A stretch of DNA of 64,000 nt from Marasmius tenuissimus (Eukaryota; Basidiomycota; Agaricomycetes; Agaricales; Marasmiaceae), in the NCBI GenBank assembly GCA_029532415.1, contig JAQOTA010000050.1, positions 4,898,001 through 4,962,000 of the forward strand, read 5' to 3'. Below, in pieces: positions 13,921-25,551 of this stretch. The translations under genes and the position numbers were made by a program. Numbering within the stretch: the stretch's first letter is position 1; every line of letters starts with the position of its first letter. A model generated the notes under the pieces. The model did no database searches. It was not told where the DNA came from and saw only the letters and a list, made by a program, of their open reading frames with translations.

Positions 13921-15258
13921 TACGGATTCGGAGTTTACGGAGAACCGTTCTTACTGAAACCATGTGTCCCAATCTATGAGAGCGACCAGGAATCCAGGAG
14001 TCTGAGTCACCAAGTCTGAGCCGATAAGTCTGGGTCTGAGCCTGAGTCTGAGCCAAATCGTCTGGGCCATTACCGGTTACCTACCACGTGATATGTCAGG
14101 TATTCCCTTTTCTATCGTCAGTCTCCTCCTCAAACCTCCATCATCCTCCATCGAGCTCGTCAATGCCGTCGTCTCACTTCTGTTCTTCAAGCGGATACTC
14201 GAGTTCTTCCAACCAGCTTTTGTAATCTACCTCGCCGCACTCAGTTCTCTTGCACACTCAAGAACGCATTCTCCGAAGTTCAGTCGCTATCCGGGGCCAG
14301 TCTACCTAGTACCATCGGGGAGCTTGTGATCAACAGCGGGAATCGGGGCTGGGTCTTTCACCTTAGTGCGTCTATTTTGCTCTGTCTGATGCTGCATACA
14401 TCAATAACGTATCTTTTCAATACTTGCTGTTCCAACTGTCTACTAGACCCTTACTCGAGCTCACGAAATGATTGAACGCTCTTCTAAATCTCTTTGAAGA
14501 TTGATTCGAGTTCCGTTGAATTGCTTTCAATCCTCAAGACCTTGACTGCTCTTCCATCACTCTGTGCGGGATCTTACAATTCTTTCTTCTTCGAGTTCTC
14601 TCACTCATCATCATACAGGGGGGTACAACCAAGCTCGCCATTTCTTATTCCCTTCAACTTACATACTCAGTGAAGCAAATGGATTCTTTACCCACACGCC
14701 CAATCATTACTGGATCTAACAAGCTGTTCAGCCGCTCTCAAATGAAACGGACGAAGTAGTAGTTGTACGCTAGGCGGTTTGATAGGTACCAATATGGCGT
14801 ATATAATTGGTATATTGAGGCTGGTAACAATGAGATCAAGCTCTTACTGAGCATGGCGAGGGATATGAACATGAACCTTACAATAAGTTGAACAACTCCG
14901 ACGTTGCAAAGCGGCCATCCAGATGTGCTCAGACGGTGCTCAGACGCCCAGACACCCAGACGGCCCGGACGGTGACTCAGACTCCCGGTTCCCCAGGCTT
15001 TCTGCAATCTATTGTGTCCCCCGATCATCTCGGCGTCCCCCCCAAATATATCAAATTTTGATGAAAAACTGTACATTATTTCCTTATTTAGATCAAACAC
15101 ACATCCTATTACTAGCCTCCCGCATTTTGACCGGATCGTTTCCTTTTTCATTGAGGTGCATTGGGACCAAAATGCAGAGCGTGGCGTAGGGTCAAAATCG
15201 TTGCCTCTTCAACGTTCATGGTACTGCAGTAATTTTATTGAAAGATCATAAAAAACGA
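13921..15258. other. Non-coding left part of the insert
   Basis: No gene is supported. Near the border (about 13985-14070) there is a degenerate short tandem repeat built on GTCTGAG/CCTGAGTCTGAG units, and about 14920-14990 has a related CAGACGG/CCAGAC-rich stretch. The rest contains only short frames without motifs. Confidence 0.45.
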
Positions 15259-15281
15259 ATTTTAGATCTGGGCATTGACGC

Positions 15282-15368
15282 TCTGAGAGTCGAACTCAGG
15301 TCCTCACTTTCTTTACTAGTTTCGGATGACCGATGACCGCTGACCCCGTTCAGCCACGCGTCTATGTG
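15282..15368 (-). tRNA. tRNA-like sequence (possible pseudogene)
   Basis: On the minus strand the sequence contains a perfect A-box (TGGCTGAACGGG) and a B-box/T-arm with stem CTGAG/CTCAG around the loop TTCGACT. The acceptor ends can form five pairs, and a T6 run about 25 nt downstream would act as a Pol III terminator. The D-arm stem GCTG/CAGC also forms. The anticodon arm does not fold cleanly (the region holds a GGTCATC repeat), so the identity cannot be assigned; an intron-bearing tRNA or a decayed tRNA are both possible. Confidence 0.4.
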
Positions 15369-15589
15369 TACTCCTACTACTTATTTGCATTAGTTGCCGT
15401 CGACCGTCGTTTTGACTTTATGCCACGCTTATGTTTTCTTGCCTTTCCTGTTTATCGTGGCCGTAGTATTCTGTATCTTGCACCTTCGGCTTCGCGCGTC
15501 TCATCCTGTTGTCAACATCGATAGTACCTTTTCAGCACGAAATAAATATGGGGGGAAAAAACTTGTACACTTTGGACCTCAAAGGGTCT

Positions 15590-15665
15590 TGGGTCAAGAG
15601 ACCTGTGAGACTCGAACTCAGACCCTTCCGATTGTGGAATTATTGGTAGAGCTGCTGAGCCTCCT
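15590..15665 (-). tRNA. Second tRNA-like sequence (probable pseudogene)
   Basis: About 280 bp from the previous one and on the same strand, a T-arm-like segment (CTGAG, loop TTCGAGT, CTCAC) is preceded by a GGCTCAGCAGC stretch like a weak A-box and followed by a T6 run. The T-stem has one mismatch and the anticodon arm is poor, so this is weaker than its neighbour. Confidence 0.25.
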
Positions 15666-15863
15666 CAGCCATGTCCGCTGATAGTTTCTTCTTGATTGTC
15701 GTTCTGTATGTACTCAGACAATGGATTTGTGATTCCGGTAACTGAGTTGTTAAGGCTACAACGACGTGTCTCGTACATGCGATGACAACTAGATTAGGAT
15801 GATAGTAAATATTGAGATTTAAGCAATTAGTCCGAGCTATGTTATGGGCCGGTGACCTTATTT

Positions 15864-16425
15864 CTATTTTCGAGTTCTTTTCCTCTTCTGCCCACGTCCC
15901 TTGCCTCCATCTTCCTCTTCTTCTTCGACCTCTGTCATTTCGCTCGACATCAGCTTGCATGCGTTCTTGATTTCTCGCTTTTTCGTCTCGTCACCAGGAA
16001 ATTCGTTTATAATGAAGTTTCGCATGAGTCTCGGAATATTGACGACGGCCTCCGAATGATGCCCTTGCCCTTTTACCAGTATGGCGTAGTAGGTGTCTTT
16101 ACCAAGGTACCGGAATTCCCAAGCGTAGCTTGTCAATTCCGTGCTAGGTAAGGGGTACCCGTCTACTCGACGTTTCTTCCGGTTCCGGTAGGTTTCTAGT
16201 CTCTTGTGGACTGACGGTAGCCTCGTAATGTCGTCCATCATGAGCCGTTCGTAGGTCGCCTTCGTGATCTTCGCTGAACATGAGCCCGAAGGAAGGTCGT
16301 CCATTGCTCTTGACAGGGCCAGCAGCTGTTGACACAAGTATGAGTCCCTTATTGCTTCCACACTGTGTTTTTCGTCGTTCGGGACTCTCGGATCGTTCGC
16401 TGAGGTGAATATATCGCCGGTGACG
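15864..16425 (-). pseudogene. C-terminal part of the JmjC-like gene, separated by the copia insertion
   Basis: This is the 3' end of the gene that starts at 29896. Reading leftward from the target duplication (16421-16425), codons continue in frame with those ending at 25552: Gly-Thr-Val-Thr-Gly-Asp-Ile bridges the junction when one duplication copy is removed. The segment ends with an acidic run and a basic nuclear-localisation-like end (RGQKRKRTRK), stop at 15864-15866. Nothing else in the stretch is recognised. Confidence 0.8.
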
Positions 16426-16880
16426 TGTTGAACATGATGGATATCATGTGATACATATTGACGTGTTGTTTATGCGTCACACTATTTATAGAGCTACGCC
16501 TCTAGAAACACTTGCGCTCTCATGCAAGAATGTATCTACGTAGTTATTGCTTCACAAATGACACTGTAGATGTCTACTATGTATTAGTTACATCAAGTAT
16601 GATGCTCATAGTCCAAAGTGCGAGGCACAACAGACGAAAGACTCATTAGTATTGGCTAAATACCTACTTCAAGTAGTAGTTTCATAGTATTGTAATTACT
16701 ATTACATGTACAGAAACTTGTGTATAAAAGCTGGTATTCCAAGGCCTTAAGCCTTAGGACAATCTACTTGATTATCACCTCTTCTCAAGCATCTCAAGTC
16801 TACAAGAACACTCTGTGTATTACCCATGTGAGGTTTACTTTGTTATACCCACTGTGCACTTTAACTATGCTGGCTCAACA
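16426..16880 (+). repeat. 5' LTR of the copia element
   Basis: 455 bp, TGTTGA...TCAACA. A TATA-like motif (TATAAAAG, 16723-16730) sits in the promoter position. It holds a 29-bp segment near its start that the 3' LTR lacks; that segment ends with TGACG, the same five bases as the target duplication. Confidence 0.95.
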
Positions 16881-16892
16881 GGTTATGGGCCC
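16881..16892 (+). other. Primer binding site, half initiator-tRNA-Met type
   Basis: The 12 bases directly after the LTR, GGTTATGGGCCC, are complementary to the anticodon arm (GGGCCCAUAACC) of eukaryotic initiator tRNA-Met, not to its 3' end. Priming from a cleaved 5' half of this tRNA is known for Drosophila copia and Ty5. Confidence 0.85.
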
Positions 16893-17888
16893 CGCAAGCG
16901 GTGATCAGGTTGATGTTATGATCGGAGTAGCTAATACTTTCCGTGTGTTGCCACCATCCTAGCAGACAACCTGTAACCTACATGGGTTAAGGAAGTCTCT
17001 AGCGATGTCAAAGGCTCGTCATTGACGATTGTCTGGTGTCGGGATCAGGGTTCTTTGTCCCTTATATCCATCCACTCACGTCCCTGTACAAGTTGCATGT
17101 CGCACGAACGCATGTACATACTGTCTTGGCTTCATCTTCTTCAGCATGAACCTATCTGTTTTTACGGCTCTGTTCCTCTGCTGACAACCCGGATTAGGCT
17201 TTGGCCGTCTATTGCCACTGTCTGATACCGATGAAAGTCTAATGGTTGGCAGTGGTCCTCAGCAGAGGCACTGTTTAGGGGGTCTATGGGACTGTGCTTC
17301 TAAACCAGTTCACCATGATTCCTGAAGGCTGAAACATGCCGGGGAAATTTGATTTCCCTTACAACTAGGACTTTGTATGATACTACTTTTACAGTATCAC
17401 ACGGCCATTTTTAGTATGTACAGGGACTCCCCTCATGTCTGCCTTTCTCATGCACGCTATTGTTAGATCTCGTTCCAGTCTCTAGTAGTTCACTCGTTCG
17501 TCATATGCTCAAGGCATCTTCGGACGTAGTAACCATACGGAGTAATGGGGGATCTAGTAATAACTTTCTCAAGGCACGACATTTAAAATTTGCTAGTCTG
17601 GGATTGAGACCAGATAGCGTGATGGACACCAGACACACACACTGGAAGGTTACTGTAAGACCCTTCTCAAGCGGGCAGGGCTACGTAACCAGATTAACTA
17701 CCTGCACCTACCTGCACGGTGGATTTCCCCATAGCTTGCTTGACGCATACAGCCTGTTAAAAGTCCTAGACATTTTGACGCATGTCTCGGTGTGCATCGA
17801 ACCCTATTTCTTTTATGGGTTGTCTTCCAATGGAAGACTTTATCGATTGACACTACTCTTAGCGTCACCCTTCTAATATTTGAAGAGT
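16893..17888 (+). other. Long untranslated leader of the copia element
   Basis: About 1 kb lies between the primer binding site and the gag-pol start. The small frames here show no domain; I see no gene. Confidence 0.6.
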
Positions 17889-20800
17889 ATGCTCACGGGA
17901 CTTTTGGCAGACCTCAATATGTCTAACCAATCAGGCTCTTCTATACATTTACCACAATCACCAGGGATCTTTTCAGAACCCTCAGCAATGCCGGTCAAAA
18001 ATGCATTGGAACACACCTTTAGTGTGGATGTGGGGAATGCAGTAGAAGTATATACTATGGATCCAATTCATTCGCTTGTATCTGAAAGTAGTTTTCCGAC
18101 TGGGTCGGGAGGCATTAATTTAATTCCAGTTTTGTTAGATGATGGTTCGAACTTTGAAGAGTGGTACCGATTAATCAAAGGCTTTCTATTCTCACATGGA
18201 ATTCCAACCATGGTAGAAGAAACAGCGCCAGAACAGTCAAATCCAGCTACGGATGCTGAACATACTGCGCTGAAAGAATGGACAGCCAAACGAGATAAAA
18301 TAATCGGAATTATTATGATGCGAACAAAGCGTATTCATAAACCACATATTGATAGAACTTCAGTTCCGAACACTCTGGCAAAATTCAGAGAAATCTTTGG
18401 GACTCAGTCTTCTTCTCAGTTGCTAAACTTATATACGCAACTCCATAACGTCCAATTCTTTGACAACATAAACCCAGTTCCTGTGATAAACTTTATGTTG
18501 ATGAATAAACAAGAACTTGCTACACTGGGTGTAACAATTTTGGACGAGCTGTTTTGCCTTATGGTCACAGCTAAATTACCGGAGAAGCGTTGGCAACTCT
18601 TCAAGCAGCATGTGACTCGCATGAAGAAAGAAGAATTGAAACCAACAGATATTATTGCTGGAATCAGTAATGAATGGAATAGAAGAAGTGGAAACTCTGT
18701 ACCTCCTGCTTATGCTGCACATAATGCCAAAATATCTGGCATTAATAGATATCAATCCGCTCCCAATTGGTCTGGTCAATCAAATCGTCCTGGTAACAAA
18801 TCTGGTGGTTCTTCGAACCAAAAGAAAAATAATAATAAAAACCAGAACCAGAACAACCAGAATCAAAGTGGGAAATCGTCTTCTAAGAAGAAGAAAGGCG
18901 GAAAGAAGCAGAAAGGCAAAGGAAAACAGAAAAGTACTCAAGAAGGGGGGCAAAAATCGCATGCAGCGGTGGTTGAACCTCTTGAGGAACTTTCATCTTC
19001 TGAAATTCGTACAAATGCAGTTAAAAAGTTGACAAGTTCAGCTTTTGAACGTGAAATGGCTGGTCCTAAACACGTTCATATGTCCTATCATTATCCAACT
19101 GGTAGTACAACTGCACCGAATCCATTCCAAAACACGTATGATTTACAACTTGCATGCCTAGAAGAGAGAATTGCTGCCAATAGAGAAGGACGCCCAGAGC
19201 GTTTTATTTCTGTTGCTGAATGGAATGCTAGTCGAACTGCTCAAATAGATGAACAAGTTCAACGAATTGATGAGGCAATTGCTTCATCAGCTTCCACAGC
19301 AGACACAGAACAAGAATATGACAGCGATGGTGATCCCATGCCAACTCTCGTTGGGGTCTCTTCCTCAGAAAATGAATCTGAGAACTCTTATGGCGTTAGA
19401 TCACATAGTGAAGAACATATCAATTTCACTATGCCTCATAGACAGGCGAGTCCTGAGACAATTCCGTCTGCGGATAGAATTGAGGAAGGACAGAATGTCG
19501 AAGAGGAATCTACAAATGTAAACATACAGACTGAAGAATGGCCTCCTCATAATGCATTTGTAGAATATGATCCTTGGGCCACACATCTTTTACCAAGAGA
19601 TGATCCTGATCAAATATCCAAGTTTATGCCTGAGAATTATAACTCAGACAATAAACCAACTCTTAATCCCACAAATAGAAAAATACAGTGGCGGTTCCTA
19701 GAGAACTACCTATGGGATACTAAGGGTGTTACGGATGAAATCAGGATTCCTCGACCTCACCCAAAAATATTTAATGGGGTGAGACTTGCGCCACCTAAAG
19801 CTCCACGCTTCTATGATATAGAAGATACATGGAGAAATGATGATCGCAAAAGAGATGTGATGGCCAATACTCGAAAATACATGATAAAGAAACAATCAGA
19901 TCATAAACTTTGGATCTGGATTCTTATCAGAACTACAAATCAAATTGTAATGTACCCTATTCGAAGAGATGCAGTTCATAATCTCACTCCGAGACATGCA
20001 CTCTTTGAATTGGACTTGCATGAACCAATTCTACATGTAGAATCAGTAGAGGATCAAGGTTTCTTCAGTGACCACAATTATCGAAGCTGGAACGTTCAAC
20101 ATCTTTCTAGAGTCATTACTGATATCAACAATCAAAATTGGATCAGTACTGTCGATGATTACATTGACATATATGGCGGTGTTAAAAACCAAAGAAAGAC
20201 AATCTTACAAGTATTTCACAAGTCGAAATACTTAAGGGAAGAAAATCTTCCTATAAACGTTCTTAATCCGATTTTTTGGGATTCACTGGTTAAACTAGAA
20301 TTGGAAGGGAAATGGTTGGATGGAACGATTAATACTCTTCCTTACTCTCATTTCAGAGCACAAGCATTTATCCGTAGACACCAAACATGGCGTCTTGTGC
20401 CGAGAATTTATTTGAGAGAAGCCATTAATGAAAATATGATCTTATATAAATGGATGAACAACGAAAGTATCGATGTTCCCATGTCTTGTGCAGATGTACC
20501 ACGAAGAACGTCACAGGAAAATGAAAGTCCAATTTATTATCCTGAAGACTTTATGGTACTAGCAGAAGCTAATGCACTTGAAAGATCAATCCAGGACTAC
20601 GAATTTAATAGTCGTTATCCTGGAAACTATATTCAAATGGCTGAAGAGCAAAATCGTTCTTATTCACAACCCTTTCCTACATATGCATCTATTAAAAGAC
20701 CCGCGACTACTCCACCTGTACTTGAACGCACCCTGGAACGACCTTCACTTTCACCACCGGATTCACCCGAATCTTTTTATGGAGTCCAATCCCTAGAGGA

Positions 20801-23800
20801 AGACTATATTGATGTACTCAATCGTCCTGGTACTACTATTCTGACCCCTCCTATTTCTGAACCGGAAGATAGCAGTATGCTAGATCCGGAAGAACAACCT
20901 GAGGTTGATCCTTGGGTAAGGTCGGAAAATGATCCCAGAAATCCGCAATTTGAAAATTACAGACCTGGAGTCAATAATAGTATGGACATTGAAATCAATA
21001 GACTTCCTGAACGTCAGCAACTAGATCCAGTGCAACAACAAATTGCGACTGGAACTAGCATTGGCAACATATCTATGGTTGTTAACGATAACAATCCAGA
21101 ACAAGCTAGACAATTTGTTGAATGGCAACGTTACCATTCACAAATGGTAGCAACAATGTTTGCTGAACGAATGCAATTAGAAAGGGATCAACGTCAATGT
21201 CAAGAAGAATATGATAGAAGAAGAGCTCATATGCTCGGACTCATCCAACAAGGATATCAACAGACCCAACTCCAATCAAATGAAAGATACTTCGATGATG
21301 GAGATTATGGTGATGGCCTTGAAGGAGTAGATGACATTGATGGATGGGCAGAAAGTAACGATCGTGGAGACTGGCAAGTAATTCAATCTTCTGATAGTCA
21401 AACTTTCACTAAACACTCAATGCAGAACTACCATGTACTAAGAAACTCAGTACCTAGAAAAACTAGAATAACTTCTGTATTTGCTATGACAAAATTAGAG
21501 TCGTATTGTTCTGCATTAATGAGTGATTGTGAAATTGGAAATACGCGAGAAGCCTGGCTACTAGATAGCGGTGCATCTGCGCATATGACTCCGTTTATAA
21601 CGGATTTCTCAGACTATCAGATTTTTGAAACGCCTTTAGGTCTTACAACTTCAGCTGGGGATAAAGCACAAGTGGAAACCACAGGATATGGTACTGTCTA
21701 TATTCGACATACCAATAGTGCAGGAGTGACACAGGTCACTAAGTTATTTCCAGTGATGTATAATCCAGACAGCCCACATCGTTTAATCTCTGCTGGAAAA
21801 TTCAGAAGTATAGGATACTATACTGTTCTGGATTCTCCAGAGACTTCGATCCGGAGCAAGAAAGATAATTCTCTTCTCATGAGCTTTTATCCGAGCTATG
21901 GAGAAGATAATTTGCGATGGATGAACGCGAAGATTCTTGTGGGAGAAGCTTCCTTCACATCAATTGCATCTTTCTCAATTCAGGATTCCAAACTTTGGCA
22001 TAGACGAATGGGACATATAAATCCCAAAGTCTTAGAAAAACTAGAGGATAATGTTAAAGGGTTTCCAAAGAGATTGGCTATCTCTAAGGAAGATAAACCT
22101 TGTCGCGGTTGTGCGAAAGGCAAAATGGTTGCAAAACCATACCCTTCTTCTTCAAAACGTGCAAAGGAGCCTCTAGAATTAGTTCATGGTGATTTGATTG
22201 AATTTCCTACTCGCTCTTATTATCAAAACGAATATGCATTAACTTTATTTGATGATGCAACTTCGTATGGATGGGTATACCCAATCCGTAAAAAGAGTGA
22301 TACAGATCTAAAATTACGCAATTGGCTTGCTCTTGTAGAGCGCCAGACTAATAAAAAGGTCAAACACATACACTTTGATTGAGGAGGAGAATTCTTTTCA
22401 AATGAACAGTGGGCCTGGTACAACTCTCTTGGAATTTTTCCTAATAGAGGTTCGCCCAATGTACATGAACAGAATGGACGAGCTGAAAGATTTAATCGTA
22501 CTCTGCGAGAAAAATCTGAAGCTATGCGATTTCAGGCATGTGCACCTGAAAATTGGTGGGAATTTGCAATTCTCACAGCAGTCCATATCTATAATAGAAC
22601 TCCTATACGTTTGAGGAAGTATAAAACACCTGTTAAATTGTTTGAAGGAAAAAAACCGGATGTCTCATATTTTAAGACATTTGGTTGCGGTGCCTATGCG
22701 TACCTACCGAAACATAAAAATAAGCTTTCCCCGCATTCAGAAGCAATGATATTCATTGGATATGAAAGCAGATCAAAAGCTTATTGGTTCTTTTGTACAA
22801 CAAATAATTCAGTGTACATTACTCCACAAGCAGTTTTTGATGAAAACTGGTTTCCTAAATGTCAAAAGGAATTGCCCGGATCCATAGAGTTTGATAAAAC
22901 CGACAAACCTGTCCGGTCTATACCCTTTCCATCATACCCATACGATGGCCATGAGGATCATAATAATGATAATGATTCATTTGATCCACCACCTCCACCA
23001 GATACTCATGATGACGATCATGAGCATGGGGGAGATCCTCCCATGGATCCGAACCAGGATGATAAAAGCGATGATGTGCACGACAGTTATCATCCACCTA
23101 CTGATGGACCTGGTTCACCAAAAGGCTCCGGTATTAATCCTAATCAGTATGGTCCAGATCCGCAGTCTGCTGGTCCTTCAGGAGCGACGAATCCTTTTAG
23201 TTTTCGTCAAGATGATTATGATGAGTGGCAAAATATACAAAATCAGCCACCAGCTCCTAGAAGGAATCCACCAAGAACCAGACTTCCACCTGTTCGACCA
23301 TTTAATGTCTATGGAAACAGGCATCCTGTAGAAATTGAGCGCGATATTGATTCTGAAGCACGCTGGAGAAGTCAGATAAATCCGACAAATGAACCTGAAA
23401 CAATACCAGTAAGGGTTCCTGATCCAGTCACTCCTATGGAGACAGATGAAGATATGCGCGACCTTGCTCAGGAAGGGGGAGTAAATTACCTGGTTTATTT
23501 GCTGAATAACGGTCATCAACTATATGGTCTTCAAGCCAGTAGTTATGATGATGTTCGTGAATGGACATATAAACAAGTCCAGAAACGTCCTAAAGATGAG
23601 CGACCATCTTGGGAATCAGCATGCAGACTGGAATTACAATCACTGAAAGATCGAAATGTCTTTGATGTGGTTACATTACCCAAAGGCCGAAAAGCGGTTA
23701 AATCTCGCTGGGTATTTGATATCAAGTCTGATGGCCGTAAAAAGGCAAGACTTGTTGCGAAAGAATTTTCGCAAAAACAAGGGATAGACTATAACGAGTT

Positions 23801-25085
23801 GTTCTCTCCTGTAGTACGATTTGAAACTGTACGACTTCTATTGGCACTAGCAGCGCTTGAAGATTGGGAGATCTCTGCGCTAGACATTAAAACAGCATTT
23901 TTGTATGGTGCCTTAGATGAGGAGATATACATGGAACAGCCTGAAGGCTTCGTTGAGGACTCCAGCAAGATTTGGAGGTTACACAAAGCATTATATGGAT
24001 TAAAACAGGCATCTCGAGCCTGGTGGCGTCAATGTACTGAATCCATGAAACGTCTGGGATTCAAACGATGCTTATCTGATGCTGGCGTATATGTCTTCAA
24101 CAAAAATGGCAATATGGTTATTGCTGTAGTTTATGTTGATGATGCCTTGTTTATGGGTCCAGATCGCAACCTAGTCAATAGACTGAAAAGCGATTTCATG
24201 AAAATCTGGGAATGCTGAGATTTAGGCGAGCCAACAGAATTCTTACGAATGCGAATTACTCGTAATCGAAAGAACCGCACATTGATCCTTGATCAGCGGG
24301 ACTATCTTGATAAGATAATTCGTAAATTCGGAGTTCTGAACGCCAAAACAGCATATACGCCATTGCCTGATGGCTATAATCCTACCCAAAACCAAGGGAA
24401 GGTTAATCCCAAGATTAGGCAAAGATTCCAATCAGTGATAGGATCATTGCTTTATCTGGCACTTGGAACACGTCCAGATATTTCTTTTGCTGTAATCAAG
24501 ATGTCACAGTACGGTGCGAATCCTAGTGAGGAACACCTACAGAAGGCTTTATACATTGTGAAATATTTAGTTCACATTGCAAAGTATGAACTTATTTATG
24601 ATGGAAAATCAAATCATGGATTAATTGCCTTTGCTGACTCTGATTGGGCAACTGATAAAGATGATCGTAAATCACAGACTGGATATATCGTAAAGCTTGC
24701 CGATGCACCAGTTTGTTGGGTTTCTCAGAATCAAAAGACTGTTGCATTATCATCCACAGAAGCAGAGTATATGGCTCTCTCTGACTGTACACGTCAGGCA
24801 TGTTGGATGAAGTTGTTATTGAATGAATTAAACTTTCCCATTAAATCAATACCATGTGTCAGCGACAATCAAGGTGCTATCTTCCTCAGCAGCAATGAAG
24901 CTACTGATAAAAGGACGAAACACATTGATAATCAGTATCATTTTATTAGGGGAGCAGTCGAGGAAAACAAAGTTAAAATATACCTTGTCGAAACTGCTAA
25001 GCAACCTGCAGACCTTCTTACGAAGAATCTTGGCAGAACAAAGTTTGAATTGTTCAGGCAATCTTTAGGATTAACTTTTCACTGA
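17889..25085 (+). pseudogene. gag-pol: gag-pol polyprotein of the copia element with two in-frame stops
   Basis: One frame of 2398 codons from ATG 17889 to TGA 25083, broken only by TGA at 22380-22382 (integrase, just after HFD) and TGA at 24216-24218 (after the reverse transcriptase YVDD region); no frameshift. A copia-type Gag domain covers roughly residues 50-250, then a Lys/Asn/Gln-rich stretch that has no CCHC knuckle. Protease DSGA is at about residue 1226, GAG-pre-integrase H-H-C-C (LWHRRMGH, CRGC) from about 1368, and integrase acidic residues at VHGD, HFD and the E of NGRAERFN. Reverse transcriptase has YVDD at about 2083, followed by RNase H (DSDWA, STEAEYMAL). About 900 residues of unrecognised sequence separate Gag from protease, far longer than usual. 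Both stops are explained by CGA to TGA. Confidence 0.95.
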
Positions 25086-25110
25086 GTATAATCTTACATG
25101 ATGAACTTAG

Positions 25111-25120
25111 TGAGGAGGAG
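25111..25120 (+). other. Polypurine tract of the copia element
   Basis: TGAGGAGGAG lies immediately before the 3' LTR, the position from which plus-strand DNA synthesis starts. It fixes the LTR start at TGTTGAAC. Confidence 0.75.
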
Positions 25121-25546
25121 TGTTGAACATGTTGTTTATGCGTCACACTATTTATAGAGCTACGCCTCTAGAAACACTTGCGCTCTCATGCAAGAATGTA
25201 TCTACGTAGTTATTGCTTCACAAATGACACTGTAGATATCTACTACGTATTAGTTACATCAAGTATGATGCTCATAGTCCAAAGTGCGAGGCACAACAGA
25301 CGAAAGACTCATTAGTATTGGCTAAATACCTACTTCAAGTAGTAGTTTCATAGTATTGTAATTACTATTACATGTACAGAAACTTGTGTATAAAAGCTGG
25401 TATTCCAAGGCCTTAAGCCTTAGGACAATCTACTTGATTATCACCTCTTCTCAAGCATCTCAAGTCTACAAGAACACTCTGTGTATTACCCATGTGAGGT
25501 TTACTTTGTTATACCCACTGTGCACTTTAACTATGCTGGCTCAACA
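25121..25546 (+). repeat. 3' LTR of the copia element
   Basis: 426 bp, near-identical to the 5' LTR except for about two substitutions and the 29-bp segment missing here. TATAAAAG is at 25389-25396. Followed by the duplicated target TGACG. Confidence 0.95.
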
Positions 25547-25551
25547 TGACG

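Larger units (their letters stand above)
16426..25546 (+). mobile_element. Ty1/copia LTR retrotransposon, nearly intact (9.1 kb)
   Basis: Two LTRs (16426-16880 and 25121-25546) beginning TGTTGA and ending TCAACA flank an internal region with primer binding site, a single gag-pol frame and a polypurine tract. A 5-bp target duplication TGACG lies at 16421-16425 and 25547-25551. The domain order protease, integrase, reverse transcriptase, RNase H is that of Ty1/copia. LTRs differ by about two substitutions and one 29-bp indel, so insertion is recent. It lies opposite to, and splits, the JmjC-like gene. Confidence 0.97.

Noticed and set aside
22380..22382. Stop between copia gag and pol as a programmed readthrough site
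   Set aside because: It lies inside the integrase core, not at the gag/pol boundary, and a second similar stop lies in the reverse transcriptase region.
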